DNA of 6,460 nucleotides from Bacillota bacterium (GTDB taxonomy: Bacteria > Bacillota > Clostridia > Lutisporales > Lutisporaceae). Location: positions 1 through 6,460 of the forward strand of contig JAEXXN010000058.1 in the NCBI GenBank assembly GCA_023405875.1, read 5' to 3'. The notes below the pieces were generated by a model that was not told the DNA's origin, searched no databases, and was given only the letters and a program-made list of their open reading frames with translations. The translations under genes and the position numbers were made by a program. Shown here in pieces: positions 1 through 5,663 of the stretch (position 1 is its first letter; every line of letters begins with the position of its first letter).

Positions 1-41
1 CAAGAGAGACAATAGTAACTAAGTAATGGGAGGGGATTCCT

Positions 42-617
42 ATGAAGGCAGTGGGGTTGAACTTTAGCTCTCGAAAGAACGGTAATTGTTATAATTGTGT
101 TGATTATTGCTTTAAAAGAATCAAAAGCAGGGGATATGATGTTGAAGCTATTAACTTTTTTGATTATGAAGTTAATCCGTGCGGAGCATGTGAGTATCAA
201 TGCTTTCATACAGGGAAATGTATAAAAGCTGACGATGCAGAAGAATTGTTTGGGAAATTAACAGAAGTCGATATCATAATATACGCTGTTCCAACCTTCG
301 GAGGCCATTTGGCATCATCATTCTTTATTTTGTCAGAGAGAGAAAATGGTATCTTTAGAAGCAAAACAAAATATGATTATGATGCAGATTATCTAAGGAA
401 GATTAATTTGATTGTAGTAGGGAATATGTCATCCGGCGCAGATATGGCACTTCATGAAGCCTTTTATGGTTTTACTAATAAAGCTTTTTATCCCGAAAGC
501 ATACTGTTATCGGCAAAAGAGTATGGAAGGCGCTCTATTAACGGTGACTTGCTTGAAGATGAGTCGGTCAGAAATAAGCTGGAAAAGTACGTTGATAGAA
601 TTATTGATAAATATTAG
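42..617 (+). CDS. Flavodoxin-fold NAD(P)H-dependent FMN reductase-like protein with cysteine clusters
   Basis: This 191-residue protein resembles the NADPH-dependent FMN reductase / iron-sulfur flavoprotein branch of the flavodoxin-like fold. Seen: an N-terminal beta strand followed by a phosphate-loop-like stretch SSRKNGNC (residues 9-16), a strand ending in the PTFGG loop (84-88) that in this family contacts the FMN isoalloxazine ring, and a third strand INLIVVGN near 116-123. Cysteines are abundant: C47-x2-C50-x3-C54-x5-C60 sits where iron-sulfur flavoproteins carry their compact cysteine motif, and C16-x2-C19-x3-C23 lies in the FMN phosphate loop region. No signal peptide is visible, so it is probably cytosolic. 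ATG 42 is supported by GGGAGGGG at 28-35. The likely role, by family, is flavin-dependent reduction of a quinone, nitro compound or electron carrier; the substrate is unknown, and cluster binding is inference. It is separated from aadE by 129 nt of structured DNA, so co-transcription is uncertain. Confidence 0.8.
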   Translation: MKAVGLNFSSRKNGNCYNCVDYCFKRIKSRGYDVEAINFFDYEVNPCGACEYQCFHTGKCIKADDAEELFGKLTEVDIIIYAVPTFGGHLASSFFILSERENGIFRSKTKYDYDADYLRKINLIVVGNMSSGADMALHEAFYGFTNKAFYPESILLSAKEYGRRSINGDLLEDESVRNKLEKYVDRIIDKY

Positions 618-619
618 TT

Positions 620-637
620 GTTAACATCCCTGTTAAC
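620..637 (+). repeat. GTTAAC hairpin just after the flavoprotein stop
   Basis: Two copies of the palindrome GTTAAC (620-625 and 632-637) flank the 6-nt loop ATCCCT, giving a perfect 6-bp stem starting 2 nt after the stop codon. It is AT-rich and has no following T-run, so it is not a convincing intrinsic terminator. It could be an operator, since paired palindromes one helical turn apart are typical of dimeric repressor sites, or a weak mRNA 3'-end structure. Function is inferred only. Confidence 0.35.
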
Positions 638-649
638 TTCTGAAGATGG

Positions 650-746
650 GGTTGCCGGACTGCGCCTGACAAATACCGCAGCTAACAAAGCTCTTAAGCT
701 ACGGCACTGCGGCCGGCTCAAGGAATAATATTTTGGGGGTGGTACT
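650..746 (+). promoter_or_regulatory. Structured GC-rich leader of aadE
   Basis: This stretch is clearly richer in G+C than the flanking genes and has strong pairing potential. GCCGG (654-658) pairs with CCGGC (713-717), enclosing CCGCAG (676-681) paired with CTGCGG (707-712); the two 3' arms are adjacent, so the helices could stack. The same 5' arm can instead pair as 676-683 with 697-704 (CCG and AGCT segments, one C-A mismatch), so the two folds exclude each other. The Shine-Dalgarno GGGGGTGG (735-742) lies about 18 nt downstream of the outer stem. Competing stems ahead of a resistance gene are the usual layout of attenuation or translational induction, but there is no U-run for a terminator and no clear leader peptide. 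Regulation is inference. Confidence 0.45.
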
Positions 747-1637
747 TTGCGCAGCGAGCAAGAAATGTTTGCTTTGATATTAAGCGTTGCACAAGCAGAC
801 GAGCGTGTGCGGGCCGTTTACATGAACGGGTCCCGAGCTAACCCGAAGGTTCAGAAGGACATTTACCAGGATTATGACATCGTATATGTCGTAACAGAAA
901 CAAAGTCATTCCTGGCTGACAAGGCCTGGATTTCAGTATTCGGGGAAACAGCAATCGTTCAGGAGCCGGACAGCAATGATTGCGGATGGGGTATAGATGC
1001 AGATTTTGACCGCTCTTATACATGGCTTATGCTGTTTAAAGACGGCGTTCGTATAGATTTGAAGCTTCAAATAAAAGAAGCCATGCTTGAAGAATATCTG
1101 AAGGACAGCTTAACAGTTCCACTGCTGGATAAAGATAACTGCTTACCCTGGATACCTGCTCCAAACGATAAAGCTTATCATGTCAAAAATCCTACAGAAG
1201 CTCAATACAAAGGCTGCTGCAATGAATTCTGGTGGTGTTTGAACAATGTAGCCAAAGGTATTGTAAGGGACCAGCTTCCCTATGCTATGTGGATGTATAA
1301 TGTAATCATCCGTGATATGCTTGTAAAAATGCTGAACTGGTATATTGGAATAAACAATGATTTTTCTGTAGCTGTGGGAATGAGCGGCAAATATTTTAAA
1401 AAGTATCTTCCGGAAGAAATATATGAAATGTATGCAAAAACCTATTCAGACAGTGATTACAACAACTTTTGGGCAGCAATATTCATAGGCTGCAAGCTGT
1501 TCAGGACAATTTCCCAGCCTGTTGCCGAACATCTGGGATATACTTACAACATAATCGAAGATATAAATATGACGGAGTATTTGCTTAAGATAAAAAATGA
1601 TTGGTCAAATATGAATTTGCAGCAGATGAGACTGTAA
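747..1637 (+). CDS. aadE: Aminoglycoside 6-adenylyltransferase, ANT(6)/AadE family
   Basis: This 296-residue protein is a streptomycin-type aminoglycoside nucleotidyltransferase, which by family transfers AMP from ATP to the 6-hydroxyl of streptomycin and inactivates it in the cytoplasm. Seen: the start MRSEQEMF, the nucleotidyltransferase signature NGSR (27-30), the metal-binding pair D42-x-D44 within QDYDIVYVV, and a third carboxylate D104 in RIDLKL, all matching the AadE pattern. Length is normal for the family (roughly 285-300) and the frame is intact. The TTG start is preferred over the next ATG (codon 7) because residues 1-6 match the family N-terminus and GGGGGTGG (735-742) lies 4 nt upstream of it. 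It is preceded by a structured leader and followed by 163 nt of non-coding DNA, so it may be its own transcription unit. The symbol is by family; the Bacillus subtilis relative is aadK. Substrate specificity cannot be proven from sequence. Confidence 0.92.
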   Translation: MRSEQEMFALILSVAQADERVRAVYMNGSRANPKVQKDIYQDYDIVYVVTETKSFLADKAWISVFGETAIVQEPDSNDCGWGIDADFDRSYTWLMLFKDGVRIDLKLQIKEAMLEEYLKDSLTVPLLDKDNCLPWIPAPNDKAYHVKNPTEAQYKGCCNEFWWCLNNVAKGIVRDQLPYAMWMYNVIIRDMLVKMLNWYIGINNDFSVAVGMSGKYFKKYLPEEIYEMYAKTYSDSDYNNFWAAIFIGCKLFRTISQPVAEHLGYTYNIIEDINMTEYLLKIKNDWSNMNLQQMRL

Positions 1638-1648
1638 GCACAAATAGG

Positions 1649-1677
1649 CTGACTAATACATATTGTTCTCATATTCT
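1649..1677 (+). promoter_or_regulatory. Possible sigma-A-type promoter for the lipoprotein gene
   Basis: CTGACT (1649-1654) and TATTCT (1672-1677) are separated by 17 nt, each matching 4 of 6 consensus positions (TTGACA, TATAAT), in the AT-rich first part of the aadE-lipoprotein spacer. Transcription would begin near 1684 and give a leader of about 115 nt. The match is weak and could be chance. Confidence 0.25.
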
Positions 1678-1685
1678 TAGCACCG

Positions 1686-1800
1686 TTTTGAGGGCCAGGG
1701 AACATAAGATCACGAAGCCCCCGAGGGTGATAAGCACTGTAAGTCCGTTATCTGAAATGTTGCTTAAACAACCTCTATTAAGAATAGATGGGGTGATAAT
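1686..1800 (+). promoter_or_regulatory. Structured leader of the lipoprotein gene
   Basis: The downstream part of the 163-nt spacer holds several inverted repeats. ATCAC (1709-1713) pairs with GTGAT (1727-1731) around a C-rich/G-rich centre; alternatively GGGC (1692-1695) can pair with GCCC (1717-1720), which would break the first stem. A perfect TCTATT/AATAGA hairpin (1774-1779 with 1783-1788, 3-nt loop) sits directly against the Shine-Dalgarno site. An open frame crosses this region, overlapping the aadE end, but has no ribosome binding site or recognisable protein and is not called. Function is inferred. Confidence 0.35.
1769..1796 (+). promoter_or_regulatory. Hairpin that may mask the lipoprotein Shine-Dalgarno site
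   Basis: The 6-bp TCTATT/AATAGA stem can be extended past a bulged T1789 by C1773-G1790 and C1772-G1791, then A1770-T1794 and C1769-G1795. This draws much of the GGGGTGA ribosome binding site (1790-1796) into the stem just 4 nt before the GTG start. Such pairing would lower translation unless opened. Pairing is seen; regulation is inference. Confidence 0.35.
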
Positions 1801-2610
1801 GTGAAAATTCATAGACTTGGACTGACAATCCTAATGTGCATAATGGCAATTTTATCTGCTTGTACTAATACTGAAATCGCTTCTGAAGTGATTGGTAAAC
1901 CACAAGAAGAACAATCGGATGAATCAATTGAGCTGAGGAAGGAAACCGGGCACTTTGAATTTTACTGTGTTGAAAGTGATGAAGAATGCTTGGGAGATTT
2001 AGCTGAAGCTCTTGAAGAAAATTATCTAAGAATAACTACAGAGCTGAAAGCTGACTTGGACTTTAAGATCAAGGTGAATGTATACAAGGATATTGATACT
2101 TTTCATAAAGCTATAGGGCAGCCTGGTGCACCTAACTGGATCGTAGGAACTGCTTATAGAAATGGTATACAAATGGTTTCACCCTTAAATCCGGGAGGAA
2201 GCCATGATTACCAATCGCTGATAAAGGTTATAGTGCATGAATTTACACATGTTGTAATAAATAATACTGTGCAGTCCGGAGTAATAGTTCCCATGTGGCT
2301 TAACGAGGGTATTGCAATGTACCAAGCAAAGCAGACAGATCAGCTCTACGGAGTGGAGAAATGGATAAAACGCGATAAAGTACCGTCTATAGATACCTTA
2401 GAATCGTATAGTTCATATGAGTCGATGGAAGATAATCGAATATACCAATTTTCATATACACTTGTTGAGTATATTATAAGTGAATATAGAATTGAGAAAT
2501 TAAATATGTTTATCAGGTCCCCATCAGATTATAACAGTGCCTTCGGAGTTGATAAGGAGGAATTTGAACAAGCTTGGAAGGATTATTTAAAAAGAAAATA
2601 TGATAAATAA
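1801..2610 (+). CDS. Secreted lipoprotein with peptidase MA-like gluzincin metalloprotease domain
   Basis: This 269-residue protein has a type II signal peptide: basic start (K2, H4, R5), hydrophobic core, and lipobox L18-S19-A20-C21, so it should be lipidated at C21 and anchored on the outer face of the membrane. The linker 22-45 is acidic and polar. The mature domain carries HEFTH (H146, E147, H150) and a downstream E169 in WLNEG, the zinc ligands and catalytic glutamate of a gluzincin in the peptidase MA group; the 18-residue gap between H150 and E169 is in the expected range. The C-terminal helices, with YQFSYTLVEYI (about 219-229), fit the family's usual tail. Its substrate is unknown. 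The GTG start has GGGGTGA (1790-1796) upstream and produces the correct signal peptide. The 163-nt upstream and 134-nt downstream spacers suggest an independent unit. It is the only exported enzyme in the window. Confidence 0.82.
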   Translation: MKIHRLGLTILMCIMAILSACTNTEIASEVIGKPQEEQSDESIELRKETGHFEFYCVESDEECLGDLAEALEENYLRITTELKADLDFKIKVNVYKDIDTFHKAIGQPGAPNWIVGTAYRNGIQMVSPLNPGGSHDYQSLIKVIVHEFTHVVINNTVQSGVIVPMWLNEGIAMYQAKQTDQLYGVEKWIKRDKVPSIDTLESYSSYESMEDNRIYQFSYTLVEYIISEYRIEKLNMFIRSPSDYNSAFGVDKEEFEQAWKDYLKRKYDK

Positions 2611-2628
2611 CGATAAATTATAGAATGC

Positions 2629-2744
2629 TGCTGCCGAACTTAAGGCAGCAATACCCTTACACAGCGGCACAACGGGAAATGGAAAGCGGACCGGCAAAAA
2701 GAGCTATAGCTGGAGAGATGAAAAAACTGAGAGGGGGAGTAAAG
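2629..2744 (+). promoter_or_regulatory. Leader of the DinB-like gene, with strong hairpin
   Basis: TGCTGCC (2629-2635) pairs perfectly with GGCAGCA (2644-2650) around an 8-nt loop, starting 18 nt after the lipoprotein stop. No T-run follows, so it is not a standard terminator. The following stretch is purine-rich and ends in the strong ribosome binding site GAGGGGGAG (2731-2739). The frame is open back to an ATG at 2625, but that codon touches the hairpin, has no ribosome binding site, and the extension lacks domain character, so the stretch is treated as untranslated. Confidence 0.4.
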
Positions 2745-3428
2745 ATGGATGATAGAAGGTTTTTATGGAATTCACAGCAGAGTCACTTAAGAGAGATACT
2801 GGCAAAATCCGATAAGTTTGATGAAGCCATGAGGATATGCTTGGGGCAGCATTCCATGGTGCATTCTTCGGAAATGAGCGGAACAAATGCTGAGACATTT
2901 GAGGATGAGCTGTGGAAAGGCCTGGATGATATGACATTCAGAACAGCAGTCGGAACAAAAGGACGTACTGTCGCATACGGGATATGGCATTCAACCCGGA
3001 TAGAAGATATTACAATGAATATATTAGTTGCTGACAGTAATCAGGTTATTGATTCAAATGCCTGGCTTGCTAAAATAAACTCCAATATATATGATACCGG
3101 AAATGAAATGGATTCCGGTGAAATCCTTGAATTCAGCCAAAATATCAATATGCAGGAGTTACGCAATTACAGAATTGCTGTAGGCAGGAGAAGCAGAGAG
3201 ATTATTCAAGGGTTTAAGCCGTCAGACTTAAAGAGGAAGTTTGCTGCCGAAACTCTTAAAAAGATTTTTGATATAGGTGCGGTTTCCAGGGAGGATGCAG
3301 CAAGCTGGCTTGTAGATTTCTGGGGCAGGAAGAATGTTGCAGGAATTTTATTAATGCCGCTTACACGGCATCATGTGGTACACATAAATGAATCCCTGAA
3401 TGCCAAGAGCAAAGCTGATAGGAAGTGA
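2745..3428 (+). CDS. DinB-like four-helix putative metal-binding protein
   Basis: The 227-residue product resembles the DinB/YfiT-like superfamily of four-helix bundle proteins, which use three histidines to hold a divalent metal; relatives include thiol transferases for bacillithiol or mycothiol and many uncharacterised detoxification proteins. Seen: candidate ligands H36 or H40 in the first helical region, H82 in the family-like segment WHSTRIED (81-88), and H209-x3-H213 near the C-terminus within RHHVVH. The start at 2745 is chosen because GAGGGGGAG (2731-2739) sits 5 nt upstream; the longer frame to 2625 would include a hairpin without a ribosome binding site. Only 12 nt separate it from the GNAT gene at 3441, whose ribosome binding site overlaps this stop, so the pair is almost certainly co-translated. 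The family call rests on histidine placement and the WHxxRIED segment; the substrate is unknown and catalysis is not proven. Confidence 0.65.
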   Translation: MDDRRFLWNSQQSHLREILAKSDKFDEAMRICLGQHSMVHSSEMSGTNAETFEDELWKGLDDMTFRTAVGTKGRTVAYGIWHSTRIEDITMNILVADSNQVIDSNAWLAKINSNIYDTGNEMDSGEILEFSQNINMQELRNYRIAVGRRSREIIQGFKPSDLKRKFAAETLKKIFDIGAVSREDAASWLVDFWGRKNVAGILLMPLTRHHVVHINESLNAKSKADRK

Positions 3429-3440
3429 GGAGGGATATCA

Positions 3441-3935
3441 ATGACAAAGCTTGTAAATGCATCGGAAGAATACGCTGAGAGCTTTTGTCAAACCCTTGAC
3501 CGCGTAGCAAAGGAACGTAAATATTTAGCCACTGTTGAAGGCTTTCCACTAGAGGGGGTCAAAGCTTTCATTAACATGATTGTGTCAAAGGGCTATGCTC
3601 AATATTATGCTGTTGACGGAGATAAGGTTGTGGGCTGGTGTGACATAATTCCGAAGAGTAATGAGGGGTTTACTCATGTTGGAATATTGGGAATGGGTTT
3701 ATTGAGTGAATATAGAAATCAAGGCATAGGCAGTAGGTTGCTTGAAAAAGCGATTGAGCATTCAGTAAAGAAGAACGGCATCGAAAAGATCGAGCTTGAA
3801 GTGTATGAAAGCAATGCTAACGCTATAAAGCTTTATGAGAAGTTTGGATTTGTGCATGAGGGTAAACGGATAAAATCACGGAAGCTTGACGGCATATATG
3901 ATAATCTGGTGATGATGGGCAAGGAAATCGTATAA
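3441..3935 (+). CDS. GNAT family N-acetyltransferase
   Basis: This 164-residue single-domain GNAT should transfer an acetyl group from acetyl-CoA to an amine or amide nitrogen. Seen: beta strands YYAVDGDKVVGWCDI (55-69) and HVGILGMGLL (79-88), the acetyl-CoA pyrophosphate loop R92-x2-G95-x-G97 in YRNQGIGSRLL, and the C-terminal NANAIKLYEKFGF segment (about 125-137), the conserved helix-strand region of the fold. Length is typical. The start is well supported by AGGAGGG overlapping the end of the DinB-like gene, 12 nt away. Co-translation with a DinB-like protein hints at a shared detoxification role, but that is inference. The substrate cannot be read from sequence; candidates are small amines, antibiotics or a protein N-terminus. 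The 166-nt structured spacer downstream suggests the unit may end here, although no terminator is evident. Confidence 0.88.
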   Translation: MTKLVNASEEYAESFCQTLDRVAKERKYLATVEGFPLEGVKAFINMIVSKGYAQYYAVDGDKVVGWCDIIPKSNEGFTHVGILGMGLLSEYRNQGIGSRLLEKAIEHSVKKNGIEKIELEVYESNANAIKLYEKFGFVHEGKRIKSRKLDGIYDNLVMMGKEIV

Positions 3936-4101
3936 GCTTTACTGTTTTAGAGTACAGCATCTTGCAAACGCACTTTTTCACCGGGAGGATCACTTCGCTA
4001 CAGGGACAGGCTCGGAGAGCCGGGTTCAGTGGTGTCGTGAGTGCGGAACCATTAATAAAAATGGCGAAGCAAAGATGATTTATATGGTAGGAGTAAAATA
4101 A
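3936..4101 (+). promoter_or_regulatory. Long structured leader upstream of the RimJ/L-like GNAT
   Basis: This 166-nt spacer has an AT-rich beginning with a single T5 run at 3973-3977 and no good stem before it, then a G+C-richer core. The core includes a perfect GGCTC/GAGCC triloop hairpin (4009-4013 with 4017-4021), the block shared with the MFS leader (4001-4042), and GGTTC (4023-4027) able to pair with GAACC (4046-4050). The last pairing competes with the shared-block stem TTCA/TGAG (4025-4028 with 4038-4041). The final 50 nt are AT-rich and contain a tiny ATG frame of five codons (4061-4078) without a clear ribosome binding site. The gene's own site TAGGAG is at 4087-4092. A cis-regulatory RNA is plausible but unproven. 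Confidence 0.45.
4001..4042 (+). repeat. Copy 1 of a shared leader block (GNAT leader)
   Basis: This block starts with CAGGG, continues with GGCTC and ends with GTCGTGAGT. It aligns to 6222-6264 with small gaps. Over the last 18 positions (4025-4042 against 6247-6264), 15 are identical. A 4-bp stem TTCA/TGAG (4025-4028 with 4038-4041) encloses the 9-nt loop GTGGTGTCG. Similarity between two otherwise unrelated spacers is seen directly; its role is inferred. Confidence 0.5.
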
Positions 4102-4641
4102 ATGGACTATATTACAACGGAGCGATTGATTATTAGAAGGTTTAGACAAGAAGATTGGCAAGATTTATATGAGTATCTTTCAAATGAAAGAGTTGTGTAT
4201 TATGAGCCATATGATGTCTTTTCAGAAGATGCTTGTAAAGAAGAAGCCCTTCGTCGGGCAAATAATGAAGCTTTTTGGGCGGTATGCCTAAAAAGCGATA
4301 AAGTAATTGGTAATCTATACTTGGGAAGGCAAGCTTTTAATACATGGGAATTAGGCTATGTTTTTAATGAAAAGTATCATAATAACGGTTATGCGACTGA
4401 GAGTGCTAAAGCATTGATTAACCATGCATTTGATGAATTAGGAGCAAGACGAATTACTGCAATGTGTAATCCTTCAAATACGCCATCATGGAAACTGCTT
4501 GAAAGATTGAATATGAGACGTGAAGGATATCTATTGCAAAACATCTATTTCAAGAAGGATAAAAACAATCAACCCATTTGGCTGGATACTTATGAATATG
4601 CAATATTACTAAATGAATGGCAGAAAAATTTGCATGGATAA
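4102..4641 (+). CDS. GNAT N-acetyltransferase of the RimJ/RimL type
   Basis: This 179-residue protein matches the Acetyltransf_3 (RimJ/RimL-like) layout: the N-terminus TERLIIRRFRQEDWQDL (6-22), a central strand VIGNLYLG (68-75), the acetyl-CoA loop region YHNNGYATES (92-101), and the C-terminal stretch NPSNTPSWKLLERLNM followed by REGYL. Members acetylate ribosomal protein N-termini, other proteins, or antibiotics. The usual Q/R of the motif A loop is H93 here (H93-x2-G96-x-A98), a tolerated but less usual variant. ATG 4102 has TAGGAG at 4087-4092, 9 nt upstream. Its leader carries the block also found before the MFS gene, and a second GNAT follows 48 nt downstream, probably in the same transcript. 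Codons look AT-rich. The substrate is unknown; annotation as a ribosomal-protein acetyltransferase would go beyond the evidence. Confidence 0.88.
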   Translation: MDYITTERLIIRRFRQEDWQDLYEYLSNERVVYYEPYDVFSEDACKEEALRRANNEAFWAVCLKSDKVIGNLYLGRQAFNTWELGYVFNEKYHNNGYATESAKALINHAFDELGARRITAMCNPSNTPSWKLLERLNMRREGYLLQNIYFKKDKNNQPIWLDTYEYAILLNEWQKNLHG

Positions 4642-4660
4642 ATTATGGAAGACATAATTT
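4640..4660 (+). repeat. AT-rich hairpin over the GNAT stop codon
   Basis: Positions 4640-4647 pair perfectly with 4653-4660 (8 bp, nearly all A-T, loop GAAGA), beginning inside the TAA stop at 4639-4641. The few T residues that follow do not make a terminator tail, and the low stability argues against strong termination. It may modulate mRNA stability between the two GNAT genes, or have no role. Confidence 0.3.
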
Positions 4661-4689
4661 TAAGTAAAAAATAGAGTGCGGAGCTAAAA

Positions 4690-5523
4690 ATGGATAAAAA
4701 AATTAAACAGTATGAACATGAATATAAATCAGAAATAAGTGAGCTTATTTCTGAAGATTGCTTTGTGAGGGAAGATATAATCAGATGCTTGGAGCAATGG
4801 CCTCAGTATGGAATAATTGTCGAAGACGGAAGTGGAGTCCTTGCTGTAGGGGTATTTACCGGTAAGGATAAAAAGCGCGGCATGACTTTATATGTGAAGC
4901 CATCAAGAAGAAAAGAGGGAATTGGAACCATGCTTTTGAAGGTATTGGAGGACAATATGAAAAGTGTGGGAGTTGAGGAAATAGTATGTGATTTTAAGGT
5001 CAATGAATTGGAAAAAGCTTTTTTGTATAAGCATGGATACAGATGTTGGTTTCATTCAAATTTTATGACTTATACCGGAGGTAGGCTGGCAGCAGATAAT
5101 TATGAAATTGTAAATTATGAAGACAAGGATTACGGTGAATGTCAGAAAATTTTTAGCGAGGCTTTTCATAAAATGCGTTTATCGGTAGGACTGGAGTCTG
5201 CATTAAGCTGCCCAAGTGAAAAACAGAAAAATGCATATAAAGAAAATGCAGAGAACATGTTTGTACTAAGAGCTAATAACCGGATTACAGCAGTTGCAAG
5301 TCTTGAAGATAATGAAATTGATGGGGTTGCAGTAGCTGTAGATAAGCAAGGCATGGGATACGGCAAAAATATGGTAAGCTATTGTGTTAACAAGCTGCTG
5401 GATAGAGGATATAAAAAGGTGATCCTATGGACAGTTGAGGGCAATCCGGCAAAGCTTTTATATGAGAAATTAGGTTTTACAACAGAACGTATTCATGAAT
5501 TTGTTATTAAAAGTATAAAGTAA
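4690..5523 (+). CDS. Tandem-domain GNAT acetyltransferase
   Basis: This 277-residue protein contains two GNAT-like halves. The N-terminal half (about 1-130) has the acetyl-CoA loop R74-x2-G77-x-G79 after the strand MTLYVKPS (65-72). The C-terminal half (about 140-277) has Q220-x2-G223-x-G225 after DGVAVAVD, and ends with the classic NPAKLLYEKLGF segment. Both pyrophosphate loops therefore look intact, which is unusual because in many double-GNAT proteins one half has lost its acetyl-CoA motif. The product is predicted cytosolic, with no signal peptide. ATG 4690 has a weak GGAG ribosome binding site (4680-4683), 6 nt upstream. The 48-nt gap from the preceding GNAT, with no promoter evident, suggests co-transcription. 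The acceptor substrate is unknown; tandem GNATs include mycothiol synthase-like and antibiotic-modifying enzymes, but nothing here picks one. Confidence 0.83.
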   Translation: MDKKIKQYEHEYKSEISELISEDCFVREDIIRCLEQWPQYGIIVEDGSGVLAVGVFTGKDKKRGMTLYVKPSRRKEGIGTMLLKVLEDNMKSVGVEEIVCDFKVNELEKAFLYKHGYRCWFHSNFMTYTGGRLAADNYEIVNYEDKDYGECQKIFSEAFHKMRLSVGLESALSCPSEKQKNAYKENAENMFVLRANNRITAVASLEDNEIDGVAVAVDKQGMGYGKNMVSYCVNKLLDRGYKKVILWTVEGNPAKLLYEKLGFTTERIHEFVIKSIK

Positions 5524-5663
5524 GCCAGGGCCCGTTGAGGCCTCATGAGATGTTATATTACAGACCGGGCAGTGGGGCTGACATCGCGTTGGGTATTTTG
5601 GGAAAGGCTTTTCAGTCAGTCTGGTATCAAAATAGGTTAATCAGAAGCTGTGGGGGAATTCAA
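5524..5663 (+). promoter_or_regulatory. Structured leader of the ICMT-like gene
   Basis: This 140-nt spacer opens with clustered palindromes: GGGCCC (5528-5533), GAGGCCTC (5537-5544) and the overlapping CTCATGAG (5542-5549). Further on CAGAC (5561-5565) can pair with GTCTG (5619-5623), or CTGAC (5578-5582) with GTCAG (5615-5619); these arms share G5619 and so compete for it. GAAA (5602-5605) pairs with TTTC (5610-5613). A CAGTGGGG stretch (5570-5577) resembles part of the block in the GNAT and MFS leaders, but the rest does not align. The frame is open back to a TTG at 5535 that has no ribosome binding site, so the stretch is treated as untranslated. Confidence 0.35.

Noticed and set aside
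618..746. Spacer as an integron attC site (TAACAAA near 683-689 resembles some attC ends)
   Set aside because: No matching pair of RYYYAAC and GTTRRRY core sites was found here or in the other spacers, and no integrase is present.
1601..1804. 67-codon open frame overlapping the end of aadE and the following spacer
   Set aside because: Overlaps aadE in another frame, has no ribosome binding site, no recognisable motif, and crosses inverted repeats.
651..2690. Homology between the aadE leader and the DinB-like leader (TGCCG-A-ACT ... AATACC ... CAGC)
   Set aside because: Only short scattered matches with an unmatched middle and gaps; not distinguishable from chance by eye.
2625..2744. Forty-codon in-frame extension upstream of the DinB-like gene
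   Set aside because: ATG 2625 lies next to a strong hairpin without a ribosome site, while ATG 2745 has GAGGGGGAG at good spacing.
3950..3980. T5 run at 3973-3977 as an intrinsic terminator of the GNAT gene
   Set aside because: The sequence before it forms only a 3-bp GCA/TGC stem, too weak for a terminator.
4061..4078. Five-codon leader peptide before the RimJ-like GNAT
   Set aside because: No convincing ribosome binding site and no stalling motif; such short frames arise often by chance.
5535..5663. TTG-started extension of the ICMT-like protein
   Set aside because: No ribosome site at 5535; ATG 5664 has TGGGGGAA and starts directly at a membrane segment, as expected for the family.
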